Positions 41,258-52,147 of a DNA stretch of 64,000 nt are shown piece by piece. Where the stretch lies: positions 400,001-464,000 of the forward strand of contig JAWQEG010000261.1 of assembly GCA_033782935.1 (NCBI GenBank), given 5' to 3'. Source of the stretch: Petrolisthes cinctipes (taxonomy: Eukaryota > Arthropoda > Malacostraca > Decapoda > Porcellanidae). The notes under the pieces are model-generated. The model was not told the DNA's origin. It did no database searches and was given only the letters and a program-made list of their open reading frames with translations. Position 1 is the stretch's first letter. The number at the start of each line of letters is the position of its first letter. Position numbers and translations under genes: made by a program.

Positions 41258-43545
41258 TCATCGGCTACGCTTAATGTCTGCTCTGTTGCAAGATGATGAC
41301 AATGATGTAGAGCAGATAACTGAGGAGGAGTTCCTCCGTGCTCTCTCTCGGGGTAGAGCTTCTTCCCCTGTTGATGATGGTATTACTTATGATGTGCTGT
41401 GCCGTGCCTACTTCAACAAGTTCCTGGGAACCCTCTACTTCGATTGTACAATCTTTGTCTTCGTGACGGTTGTGTACCACGAGCCTGGACCAGCAGCACA
41501 ATAATACCCATCCCTAAGCCCAGCACTGCGAAGTTCAGGCCTATTTCCCTCACATCCTATTTTTGTAAGGTTATGGAGAGAATCTTTCTCAATCGTCTCA
41601 TGTACAGACTGCAGGATCGCCTTTCTCCATGGCTGATTGGTTTCCTTTCCCAGCGGAGCACACACCACTAGTCGACCTGTACTCTCGCCTCTCCAGGGAC
41701 AGTGTGGTGACCTTCATTGACCTTCGAAATGCATTTGTTGTTGCAAATAGAGACGTCATTTTGGATCAACTGGTTGACTTTGAGATAAATGGTAATCTAC
41801 TACGGTGGATTCGGGGCTACCTCAGTAACAGGACCTCCCGTGTGTTTTTCAGTGGTGCGCTCAGTCCTTTGCATAGTTTTCATCTTGGTCCGCCTCAAGG
41901 GGGTGTTCTCAGCCCATTGTTATTTAATATTGCGATTCATCGGCTGCTCACTTCTCTCCCTGATATTCCTGGAACTACAATTACGTGCTATACTGATGAT
42001 ATCTGTGTTCATTCTACCTCACCACGGGATCTCCAGCGGTTTCTTGACTCCTTCTCTGTGGCCTCCTCTCACTGTAGCATTATTGTCTCCCCAGATAAAA
42101 GCAGAATATTAACCTGCCGCCTTCCTCAAGCTCGGCCAGTGTTCACCATTGGAGGGACTGTCATTCCCATGTGTTCCCAGTACCGCTACCTGGGCTCGCC
42201 AGTCAATAATTGACCGGTCGTCCCTGCCAGACCTCAAGACCTTCTCATTGTCCAGGATTTGTTGTGTCGTCTCCAGCGCCGACTTACACCACTTCAATGG
42301 CTCTCTAACAACTCCTCGGGCATCTCCTTCCCAGTAGCCAGGACCATCTATATTGCTTTTATCCATTCAGTTGTTGATTACTTCTCCACTGCTCTGATTC
42401 AACTTCCCAGGGCTACTCTTGAAACTTTAGAAAAATAAAAAAATAGAGCAATGAGAATAATTCTCGGCTGTCCAATGTCGACCAGGATAGTGAACATGCA
42501 GCGTGAGTTGCGTCTTCCCCCATTAGTCGAGATAATTTATTGTAATGTTACTTGCTTCACTGTCAAGTGCCTCCATTTCTCACATCTTTTACCCCATTAC
42601 TCTCAGTTAGTTAGGACTTCTCTTAGACCAAACTCCCCTGTCCCTCCCATACTGCCTGCTGGACGTACTCTTATAAGGTCTGTTTTCCTCTATGCTCTGT
42701 AGTCTTGATATAGATATAATGGTTGCACACGTCCCCCCAGGGCCCCCTCCATGGATGCTACCAACACCTGATGTGAGCTTCAAACCTACTTCCAAGTCGG
42801 AACTGCCTTCTCTACAGCGGCAGTTGGCTCTGGAACACATAGAAACAGTGACGTCCTCCATCACAGATCCATACTGCCTCTACACTGATGGCTCATTGCA
42901 GGTGGATGGTACAGCAGGTTGTGCCGTTTTCTCGCCTGACCTGGAGTCACCTCCAGGGGGCTGGGCTGGCCGTCGTCTCTGTAACCACTCTAGCTCAACA
43001 TTGTGTGAACTGTATGCCTTTCTGGTTGCTGTTAGTCTTCTTTGTTAACGTGGAGTGAATGCTGCTATTTTTTGTGACTCCAAACCTGCCCTTCATTCCC
43101 TCTCCAGTGTTTAGGCCACACACTCTACTGTTATTCAGCAGATTTTATCATTTTTGGCTTTATTGCGTCATCGTAACTTGACTGTCTAGTTTTTATGGGT
43201 GCCATCCCATGTAGGTTTCCGTCACAATACTACAGTTGACAGACTAGCAAAGGAAGCCTGCCATCTGCCTCCTCGTGGTGTTGGACGTCCTCTCTCCCTG
43301 ACATGTTACCTCTCTAGATTCCGCTCCGCTGCTCTCCTCCCTGTATGGCGATGCAGGGATGCAGAAAGGCCCTTCAGCATCTCCATCACCCATTACGAGT
43401 CTGTCTGCCATCACAAATATTCCTACCGTCGTCGGGGCCTCATGGTCCGGAGGCACAATGTAGTCTCTGCTCGTTTGAGGCTTGGATACCGACCACCGTG
43501 GCAGGTTGCTGGGATGCAGGGTGAGCCTCCCTTCACTGAGTGTCG
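41258..43545 (+). pseudogene. Second copy of the I-group LINE (LINE-b), 5'-truncated
   Basis: Starts inside the segment between endonuclease and reverse transcriptase (SALLQDDDNDVEQITEEEF) and continues through FRPISLTSYF, AFIDLRNAF-like, LGPPQGGVLSPLL and catalytic YTDD near 41990. It ends in RNase H with YCLYTDGSLQ and DRLAKEACHLP. Frameshifts near 41480, 41660, 42210 and 42700 and a stop near 43030 break it. It is clearly homologous throughout to LINE-a, which is in opposite orientation 8 kb to the left. LINE-b keeps the GGVLS palm motif whereas LINE-a has WGVLS. Its 3' end is cut by a TIR element at 43545. Confidence 0.85.
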
Positions 43546-44381
43546 ACACCCCTCGCCTTGCGCTATACTGAACCCCGACGCCAATGATACCAAGTCGGTG
43601 AAGCATCTGGATCTGGTTCATGTGTGGTCAAACAGATGGCGCAACAGTCAGGTCAGGGGGGAGTCAGGGGGCACGACTCAGAGGTAGGGAATGTGGGTGG
43701 GAGAGGGAAGGACAAACTAAAGTTAGAAGAAGGGTGAAGAGAGAGCCCAAGGTGACTAATGAGTGATTTTTTGTCTAAAGTAGGCTGAAATCTGACTGAT
43801 AAGTAATCACTTACGAAAGACATATTTTTATAATAGCCAGTTTAATGTTAATGATACCCTTTACGTCGTAGCAGAGAAGGGAAGAATGTAGTGTGGGTCA
43901 GCATATTAGGCAATTCCGCAGCTGGGGGTTGTCTAGTGCTGGGATATAGAGGTGATGTGGGATGCACCACATCACATGAGTTTCAGAAGTGTGCAGACAC
44001 TGATACGGAGTAAGTATATTGTTGTCTTGTGTTCATGTTTAGTAGTTAATTAAGCATGTATAGTTAATGGCAATAGGCATCCATTGGTAAACATTTAGTG
44101 AGAATATAAAACAATGTTAATAGGATTGGCATTCTGTATATTCAAAATCCAATTAAAGTTTTTAATATCTGTGATAAATAATATTCATTGTGCAATGAGG
44201 ACACGCCTAATTCATTTCTTACATTTGGTAAAAGCTATGGCTGCAAGGCGTGACAATGCTCCAGGGCTAGTGGCAGAGCGAGGAAGGATGGTTGGTAATC
44301 ACACATGAACCAGATCCAGATGCTTCACCGACTCAGTATCATTGGCGTCGGGTTCAGTATAGCGCAAGGCGAAGGACGTCG
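43544..44381. mobile_element. TIR element at the end of LINE-b (838 bp, ~85-bp arms)
   Basis: The left arm (CTCGCCTTGCGCTATACTGA onward to CTGGTTCATGTGTG) and right arm 44298-44381 are inverted copies with about four differences. The interior has no transposase. The element replaces the 3' tail of LINE-b, and the older LINE resumes directly after it. Confidence 0.7.
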
Positions 44382-45410
44382 GTTTTGTCAGGGACTGTAC
44401 ACAGGCTGCCATTTGTTCCGAAATGTGTCAGCTATTTCTTGAGGTTCGGTCATTTTTCTGCCGTTGGAGATAGTGATGTGGTGTGGGGTCTAGCATTGTC
44501 CCTCAGTCGGTTGTTGTGCTTCAAGAATTCTGCAGGGTTTAACTTACGGTGTTCCTGTGCTGAGAGTATTTGCTTCTGCCAGTGTTGTTCGTGATAGTAC
44601 ATATAGCTGTTAATAATGTGGGACCTAAGGTGACAGAGGTCGGTTCTTATGGGAAGAAGGGTGTTTATTGAGCTTAAAGCGAGTTCTGTAGCAGATGAGC
44701 AGCCTGCTAGAACGAATGGAGGAGGTGAAGGTGCATTTAAAGGAGTATGAAGTTTCGGGAATGTAGTTATTGGCAGCTGTTTGGATGAAGATGTGGAGAA
44801 GATCTAGCTGATCGTCTATGTAGGTGTTATATTTCCCTTCATATTCGCTCTCTGTGTGCGTATTGGAGAGGGTGTCAGTAAAGCCCTCCCAGGTTTCTTT
44901 GGCGTATTTAAAACGGGGAGAAGAGGGGATGAGGATAGGGTTGGTGGAGATATTCATTATAACAGGGAAATGGTCAGATCCAGAGAGATGGCCGGATTGT
45001 ATAATTATGATAGTGGAATTGACTGAATTGTCGGTTACCGAAAGCTAAGTCAGGCCTCCCATTGCTAAGCCAGTGTAGACTGGGATAATCGGGCCCAAGG
45101 AAGGAGAGATTATTGTATTGAAAAAGGTTAAAAAGGAGTATGCTGTGTCGATTATATGAAGTGTGGTGAAAAGTGTGGTGTTTGGCACTGAAGTCGGCCA
45201 AAATGATGGTGTGAGTCGTGTGTTAAAATGAATAATGAGATCGGTGAAGGGGATGTTGATGTTTGGTCTGCAGTAGATGGTTGCAGCAATGAGAGGGCCT
45301 GCAATAGTACAGATTTTAACAGCGGCAAAGTGTGGGGAAACCCATGTAGAGATGAATTCGAAGTTTAGAGATGATCTAGTGAGGATTGTGATGCCATTGT
45401 GGGCTTCAAT
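44382..45410 (-). pseudogene. Older LINE (LINE-e), endonuclease to linker part
   Basis: The minus strand shows the end of an APE-type endonuclease, HLSGSDHFPVIMNISTNP (around 44935-44990), then FKYAKETWEGFTD. A linker with HIINSYMYYHEQHW and MTEPQEIADTFRNKW near 44390-44430 follows. That is the region preceding the reverse transcriptase in LINEs, and the next part lies at 40858-41240. Several frameshifts and stops are present. The clade is not resolved; motifs resemble CR1/Jockey-type elements. Confidence 0.65.
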
Positions 45411-45411
45411 T

Positions 45412-45635
45412 TACTTGGTCATTAAGGCAGTCAGTTTTATTACATAAACACATCTTCCCCAGCCTAAAAGGTTGCAATCCTCACTCTTACAGCCGGGTAA
45501 CTATTTACTGCTAGATGAACAGGGACATAGGGGGTGGGAAAATTGCCCAACAAATCCACTGACTCGGGAATCGACCTCGGGATCTCTTGCTTGCTAGACG
45601 AGCATGATAACCATTACACCATCAGCACCCCCATT
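45412..45635 (-). mobile_element. tRNA-derived SINE, copy 2
   Basis: Reverse-orientation copy of the 11258-11514 element. On the minus strand it has TGGTGTAATGGTTATCATG (A-box region), GGTCGATTCCCGAGTCAG (B-box region) and the core CTAGCAGTAAATAGTTACCC. It ends at CCTTAATGACC. It abuts the decayed LINE-e. Confidence 0.75.
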
Positions 45636-45759
45636 TGTAATACTTGTTGTTGTTGTTATTTGGGTTTATCGCCTAACAACTACGTAATGGTCATTAAAGC
45701 AGTATATATTTATAGAATGATAGAGTAGGTGAATGTGTGTGTGTATGTGGAGGAGTGTA

Positions 45760-45906
45760 CAGTTGAGCAATTAGAAAGTGCAAGATAATTATGGCTGTAT
45801 ATGGCAACATCTAACAGTTGTTTGTAGTAAGCCCTTGTAAAGTAGAACATGATTGGCTGAACTTTGAGTGATGGTGAAGGTGTTGCACTTTCTACTTGCT
45901 CAATTG
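45760..45906. mobile_element. Small MITE (147 bp, TA-flanked)
   Basis: The ends CAGTTGAGCAATTAGAAAGT and the inverse of CAATTGAGCAAGTAGAAAGT are flanked by TA on both sides (45758-45759, 45907-45908). No coding. Confidence 0.75.
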
Positions 45907-45936
45907 TATGTGTGTGTCAGGGTGTGTGTGTGTATG

Positions 45937-46437
45937 TCAGGGTGGATGGAGTTGACAGCTTCCTATTCTCTCTCTCTCTCTCTCTGCTGTCCTGATGTTG
46001 GCAACTGTTGGTGTTGATTTTTTAAAGTTGGTCCTCGGTGTTGTCCTACTTGTCCAACCTTCTCTTACCCAGAAGACGTCAGGGTCCTGGCAACGGGAGA
46101 TGTGTTGGTAGTAAAGGTCGAGTCGAGGAGAGGCAGTCATCCACCAGTCCATGGTGACAGTGGGTGGTGGGTCTATAGCTGGGCTGTTAGTCCTCCTCCT
46201 CCTCTTCCTCTTCTCGCCTGTCTACCATTCTCCTCCATATTCCAGGTCCATGCTGTTGTCGGTGGTGTCCTTGGTGGTGGTGTTGAAGCAGGAATTGGTG
46301 TCTGATTCCTCCTCCATTTCGGGGTCCTGCTGGGAAGGTTCTGGTGGTGATGGTGGTGGTGCCTTCCCAACATTCTATGGGTTGAGTGGACGAAGCAATA
46401 TCAACTAGCGACGCGGGTGAGCCGAAGTCGAGGTTGG
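45937..46437 (-). pseudogene. C-terminal continuation of cold-shock unit, copy 2
   Basis: Aligns with the 3' half of the neighbouring copy (47240-47700 region) through a Pro/Thr-rich and His-rich low-complexity segment and the shared SRCQDPD block (minus strand, about 46075-46090). Split between frames here. It lies downstream of the 187-codon frame and may be its decayed extension or untranslated sequence. Confidence 0.45.
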
Positions 46438-47001
46438 TTACACGTCTGCTCTCCTCCTCCTCTGCTGTGCCAGTTTGCTGCCTCGTTTCTTATTGTTGTT
46501 GGTGGCGGTGGTGGGTGGTTGTAGATGAGGAGAAATGGTGATTGGTGGCAAGCCATTTCTCCTGAAGATGTCTTGCAGGAGGTCAGAAAAACGACCTAGA
46601 CCTTCTGTAGCCAAGGCAACAGCAGTCTTGGTGCAAACGGTGATGATGTCTGCTTGCTGCTGCCATCGCTTTGATGGTTGGGCGTCAGCCGTCTTCCTCC
46701 CACGGGTATCGAGTAACCCGAAGGCTTTTCCACCATCATGTCTGGCTACGTTGGTTGTCTCCATGCCCTTTCTCCCTTCCTCCACAGTAAAGGACCCGTC
46801 CTCTCCATCCTTCAGTGATGATGGTGAGGTGGTAGCAGCAGAGAGAAGGATGCCCTTCTTGTGGATGAAGTAGTCGTGGTTGTCTGCAGTAAGGAAACCA
46901 TAGCCCTTAACAAAGTTAAGCCACTTCAACCTGCTAGCGAGACAGGTGGCAGAGGAAGTGGTGTTGTCGGGTGGAGGTGTTATTGGGTACATGGCTTTCA
47001 A
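46438..47001 (-). CDS. Cold-shock-domain protein of unknown type, copy 2 (187 codons)
   Basis: An uninterrupted ATG-to-stop frame on the minus strand. Residues about 22-95 resemble a cold-shock domain of Y-box type. They comprise SRLKWLNFVKGYGFLTADN containing an RNP1-like KGYGFL, then YFIHKKGI as RNP2-like, then SLKDGEDGSFTVEEGRKG and TTNV, matching the final strands. The RNP1 Phe is kept but the canonical WFN is WLN. The following Gln-rich stretch leads to a block ADIITVCTKTAVALA, then EGLGRFSDLLQDIFRRNG and LPPITISPHLQPPTT, which I do not recognise but which recurs in the neighbouring copy. A basic tail ends the frame. Predicted to bind RNA or single-stranded DNA. It could be a retrocopy, a lineage-specific gene or a transposon-borne protein; no introns are evident. 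Confidence 0.5.
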   Translation of the reverse strand: MKAMYPITPPPDNTTSSATCLASRLKWLNFVKGYGFLTADNHDYFIHKKGILLSAATTSPSSLKDGEDGSFTVEEGRKGMETTNVARHDGGKAFGLLDTRGRKTADAQPSKRWQQQADIITVCTKTAVALATEGLGRFSDLLQDIFRRNGLPPITISPHLQPPTTATNNNKKRGSKLAQQRRRRADV

Positions 47002-47239
47002 TTGAATCCTTTATATAACTTGTTTGTTCGTTTTAATGTCTTTCACCCTATATGAGGATATTAAGGCAGCCTTTTATCTTTTTAATCTGTCTCGTTTCTT
47101 TTCTCTCTGAGTTAAGACATTTAAGACATTTAAGAGACTTAAGACATTTAGTTCCTTCAGCAACAAAGTTCACTTTCTGTACTAGTGTATCGAGGATACT
47201 CCATCTCACACACGTGGATTGTTTCGAGCTATATAATCA

Positions 47240-48320
47240 CAGTGGTGCTACACCTCTGAATATGTGTGAGCCCCTGTCCACGCGGCAGTGCCAGCGAGTG
47301 TACCTTCCTGTTGATGGCGACAGTATTTGTGGACTTGGTGAAGCTGGTCCCTGGTGGCATTCCACTCGTCCAGACTTAACTGACCTGGATGATGTCGGGA
47401 TCTTGGCAACGGGAGATGTATTGGTGGAACAGGTCGAGACAAGAAGATGCGGACATCCAAATGTCCACTGTGACAGTAGGTGGTGGGTTGGTAGGTGGAC
47501 TGTCAGTCCTCCTTCTCATCATCATCATCATCATCATCCTCTTCCTCATCGTCTGCCACTCCCCTTCATCCTCCAGGTCCATATTGTTGTCACTGGTGTC
47601 ATCTCTGATGGTGGTCGAGGTGGTGCAGGAATTTTTGTTGGTGTCCTGATTGTCCTCCTCAGTTTCTGGGTCTTGTGGGGAAGGCTCAGGTTGTGGTTGT
47701 GGTGGTGGTGATGGTCTTGCCTTCACACAATTCCCCCGGTTGAGTGGAAGAGGCAGCAGTAACCGACGACGGGGTTTGGCTGGAATCGGGTCGGGATTGG
47801 TGATGAGTCTGTTCTGCTCCTCCCTCGTTGTGCCGGCCTGCTGCCACATTTCTTGGTGGGAGTAGTAGTGGGTGGTTGTAGATCAGGAGAAATGGCAATT
47901 GGTGGTAAGCCAAACCATTTCTCCTGAAGATGTCCTTGAGGAGGTTGGAAAAACAACCTAACCCTTCTGCAGCTAAGGCAACAGCAGTTTTAGTGCAGAT
48001 GGTGACGATGTCTGCCTGTTATTACCGTCACTGCGGTGGTTGGGCATCGGTCGTCCTCCTCCAATGAGAGTGAAGTGAGCCAAGGACCTTCCCACCATCA
48101 GGTCCAGCAATGTTGGTAGCCTCCACACCCTTCCTCCCTTCATTCACAGTGAAAGACACCTCCTCTCCGTCTCTCAGTGATGGTGGTGAGGTGTTGGCAA
48201 CAGAGAGAAGGATGCCCTCCCTGTGGACGAAGTAAAATCCTCTTTGTTGCTCGTTATAAAGCCATAGCCTTTCACCCTGCCAACAAGATGGTCGGTAGAG
48301 GAAGTGGTAATGTTGGCAGA
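47240..48320 (-). pseudogene. Cold-shock-domain unit, copy 1 (frameshifted, fused to LINE end)
   Basis: Runs parallel to copy 2 at an offset of about 1.35 kb. On the minus strand GRVKGYGFITSNKEDF (48240-48285) continues after a one-base frame change as YFVHREGILLS. Then come SLRDGEEVSFTVNEGRKG and TNIAGPDGGKVLGS, which is closer to a canonical Y-box cold-shock domain than copy 2. The unrecognised ADIVTICTKTAVAL / FRRNGL block follows around 47900-48010. A Pro/Gln-rich segment with a Met run from (ATC)n leads to FHQYISRCQDPD, and the copy ends near 47240. The upstream edge merges with the 3' end of a LINE at about 48320, so its N-terminus is missing. Confidence 0.55.
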
Positions 48321-50883
48321 AATTATTGACAGAATGAGCCCTCTCTAATACTTGAAGAAGAAGATTTGGCCTGATGGTGCTGGTCATTAAAAATCTGTTT
48401 GTGTGTCGCGTATGGCTGATACCAAGACGTAATAAAGCTGCCTGCCATCGGTGGGTCAAGCCATCATAGCTCCAGATACCTACTTCTTCTCTGATCCATC
48501 TGAGCTTGTTGTTGCCCACTCCATTCTGCTTCTGTTGTCAACATCCCCTAGTACAATGACGTACCAGTACTTTAATGTCTGAGGCAGGAATTCTGAGTCC
48601 AGGAACCTTGCCACGAGATCCAGACGTTGCCTGCTTGGCCATTCGATCAGCCCACTCATTCCCTGCTACTCCAATATGGGCTGGAACCCAACAAAATCGC
48701 ACCTCTGACATGGCGCTTGAAAAGAAACGGCCATTCTAAAATAGATAAAACTATAGGATAGGAAACATTAAAGGACTCCAGGGTAGAAAGAGCACTAAAA
48801 GAGTCGTTAATTATCACAAACATGCGTTAGAATGAGTAAAATTATCTCAAGAGCTCGGGAAAATTACCGTCAGTTCTGCTGTAAAAACTGATGCAACTTT
48901 AGGTAGACTACCGCCCCTGTTAAATGAAGAGAAAACTACACCAAACCTCACACAATTGTCAGTCTTCGATTCATCTGTGTAAACAGGGACGGAGCTTTGG
49001 TGTATTTCAAAATGTACTAAACAAATGCAAGTGTTGTCTGAGGTAGAAGTGAGCCCCTTTTCTCAGAGAGAGACCAACAAAAATTCACCTTAATTGGCCA
49101 ATCCTGGGGACTCTAAAATTGGCAACATTAGATACAGCCAGTTCTCACATGACAGACCTAACCCTATAACCAAAAGGCTTCAGTAATGATGAACGAGAGT
49201 CATGAATAACAGAATTGGTATCTTGCATGACCAATGCACATGAGACAGAGTTTGGAAAACGTTGTAGACAATACCAGCATGATGAATCGAGTCAAATACT
49301 TTAAGTCTGGCATCTGTAGCCAAAGGGTATACTTCACATACATAATCAAGCTTTGAAAGTATTAGAGATCTATGCAGGATGAGGGTGGTTTGGCATGCCG
49401 AGCCCCATGAGATATGTGCTAGAGTCCTAAACAAACTCATAGCTTTGAGTCATGCTGTTTTGATATAACGAGAGTACTGTAAGGAACCCAAGTCAGCTTT
49501 TCATAAAAATAAGACTCAAGAATTTTATCTCTTCAACGCAGGATAATCGGTTTCCATACAAAATTAGGTCACGATCAGGGGGGATTCAACGAACACGACA
49601 GAAGTGCATGGCGTCAGTTTTGGTGGATATACTCTATTAAGGGCGAGGTGCAATCTCCTCTGAGCTGAAGACATCGTAAATGCTGTAATAGAGATTGAAA
49701 AGTTCTCTACATAAAGTGTGCCACGTATACCATCAGAAAGCTCATCAATGACACTGTTAATGGCCACAGCAAACAGTGTGATACTTGAGATACTCCCCTG
49801 CGGCACCGCTTCCTTTAGAGGTCTCTTATTTAGAAAGCACGTTACTCACAAGTACCTGTAACATTTTATTTGTTAATAACTGCTGAATATAAGTTGGTAA
49901 ACGACCTCAGAGACCAAAATCGAAATTAGATTGTAAAATACCACGACTCCTTGCAGTGTCGTATACCTTTTCTAAATCAAAGAACACTGTGATTTGGTGT
50001 TGCTTGGTCAAAATGCCTCGCACATGGAAAACTCTAGGGAAAAAATGCATCTGTTTTGGATTATAACTTACGAAAAACTATTCTGAACTAGAGTCAAATA
50101 ACCATCCTGCTCCAAATACCAAATGATGGAGTTGACCATTCACCATCTTTTCTAAAACATTACAAATACATGATGTGAGAGAGATGGGGGCGGTAGTTAG
50201 TTGCCTGAAGGTGATCCTTTCCTGGCTTAGGGATGGGAATAACCACAGCAATACCCTGGCACCTCAACACTTCGGAAACTCACCCATACACCATATTCTA
50301 TTTTATAATACCAGCAAATAGGCAAGTAATCCTCTGCTATGTGTCGCATGAAGGCATACGAGATTTCGTCTGAGCCTGGGAACGAATCCTGACACACTGA
50401 CAAGGGTGTTTTTAGACCTGACATGGAAAAAAGTACGTTATATGATTGCTCCCCATCAGAAGAATTGAAATCAATACCAAATTATTCCAATTGTTGCCGG
50501 TGGTGTGCCGACAGTGATTGTGTGTTCTTTTTTAAAATTTCAGCAAAGTGGTTAACAAACAATTCAGATACCTCATAAAAGTCTGCTACCTTCACACCTG
50601 CAGTCCTCAAAACAGGCGGTGAGGGGACCAAAAATTTACCAGATATTATTTTTCCTAACACGGTCCATACATGTGTGAGAGGAATTTTGAATGAAATAAA
50701 GCAGACATATTCTTTCCAAGATTTTCTTCTCTCCTCTTTCGATATTTTCCAAGCATAAGCTTGTGCCCTTCGAAAAGTGTCCAAGTAATGGGATCCCCAC
50801 GATGACGGCGAAATTGAAAGAAAGGCATTCTTTTGGCTCTGACAGCAGATGCATATTCGGCATTCTACCAGGAAACAAACCAT
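48321..50883 (-). pseudogene. LINE-d ORF2 remnants (reverse transcriptase and RNase H)
   Basis: Scattered minus-strand frames follow LINE order. The post-endonuclease linker is near 50480-50880 (ECRI, QKNAFLSI, FRRAQAYAWKISKEERRKSWKEY). Reverse transcriptase parts include DSFPGSDEISYAFMRH, MPQGSISSITLFAVAIN, and YVENFSI in place of a YVDDFSI-type catalytic motif, so Asp is lost. A thumb/RNase H linker follows (WGSACQTTLILHRSLILSKLDYV), then an RNase H VYTDESK start near 48990 and an NEWADRMAKQA end near 48650. The C-terminal NNKLRWIREEVGIW and RLGISHTRHTN end near 48370. Heavily frameshifted and old. I-group like LINE-a but clearly a different family. Confidence 0.7.
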
Positions 50884-51642
50884 CTAGGGAATCTACCAGC
50901 CGTCCTAGGTATACTTTGGAGAGCAGATGAATGTATCACATCTGTTATGTAAGCCACTACCTCTTCAGTATTCTCTAAAGCACCCATAAGTGAGCAGGCA
51001 AGCACAATCGTGAAAAAAAAACTTTTTAATCTGTATCTTTCCTTTACCTTTACTTTAGCTTTTGCCTCTGGAAGTATGAGCCTCTCCTTGTTGTATAGAG
51101 AGGCCACCTCGGCTTCAATTCTATAAGTGTCACATTCTTTAGAAAAAGCTGCATGAGGCTCCCCACAGTTCAAACATGCTGATGGAAGAGGACAACCTTC
51201 AGTACAATGAGATACTCCTCCACAATTGTCACAGATATCTGGTAGAACCAATGCTTCTTTTTGGCATGTTCGTTGAACATGACCAAACTTTTGGCAATAA
51301 AAACATCCTGGCCTGGGAACATAAGGTTTGACCTTTTGTTTGCACCAGGTTGCAACTACAACATCTGGCACATTGAGACAATCAAATATCAATATTAGGG
51401 TGGGAGTAGGCTTTAGAATTTCATCAATCTTTCTGATAATTCTTTGCACTGCTTTCAGTCCCTGAGGAGTCAATCCCTCACTAAATCTTGTGAATAAACA
51501 ACTCTACGGGACTGGTTCATAAATGAATGATGAATCCCAGTCACAGAACAATTGGCAAAGAAAGTTTGGGATTGGATACATAAACTTTCCTTCTCATTCC
51601 TGGCCTCCTTGTAGTGATGCCTTTAGTGTGACCTCACATGCC
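50884..51642 (-). pseudogene. LINE-d ORF1 zinc-knuckle part fused to post-endonuclease linker
   Basis: The minus-strand frame 50865-51473 has three zinc knuckles: CFYCQKFGHVQRTC, CDNCGGVSHCTEGC and CLNCGEPHAAFSKEC. It then runs through a basic Lys/Glu-rich stretch directly into EEVVAYITDVIHSSALQSIP, which belongs after the endonuclease of ORF2. The whole endonuclease (about 230 codons) is therefore deleted, joining ORF1 to ORF2. Upstream it continues to the piggyBac insertion point at 51643. Confidence 0.7.
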
Positions 51643-52147
51643 TTAACACCCTGGAACCCCATCATTCATTTTGAGTCACACTAACCACATCCCCGGGAGA
51701 ATTTCACCCGTTTTTGGAAAATAATTTTTTTTTTTTTTTTCAACTAAAGTTTATTGCAAAATACACAATAAAAAATAAATCTCTACCTTTGTTTAGATTA
51801 GTGGTAAACTTAATTTGTACTTTATTTAACATTGTTATTGATTTTAAGGTAAATTAGTGTAAATTTACTAAATTTTTTTATGCACTGGGGGAAAAAAATT
51901 GGCAAAAAAAAAGTAATGCAGCTGGAGACTTCTCCTCTTGTGCTATGGTTCAAAGGTACTTGAACCCTCCTCTGAGTGTGGTACAGCCCTCTCCTGCCAC
52001 TGGGAGCTGTATGGGAGACACGCGAAAAATGGCTTTTTTTTGTGTGTTCAATTTTTCATTTCATTTATTTTCAGTACATTTTCCAAAGCTGATAGTCACT
52101 TATTTCAACACAAAATGAAGACACACAATGAAAAATAAACTTACCTT

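Noticed and set aside
46173..46408. His/Pro-rich frames
   Set aside because: Shadows of (GGT)n-like low complexity within the cold-shock unit.
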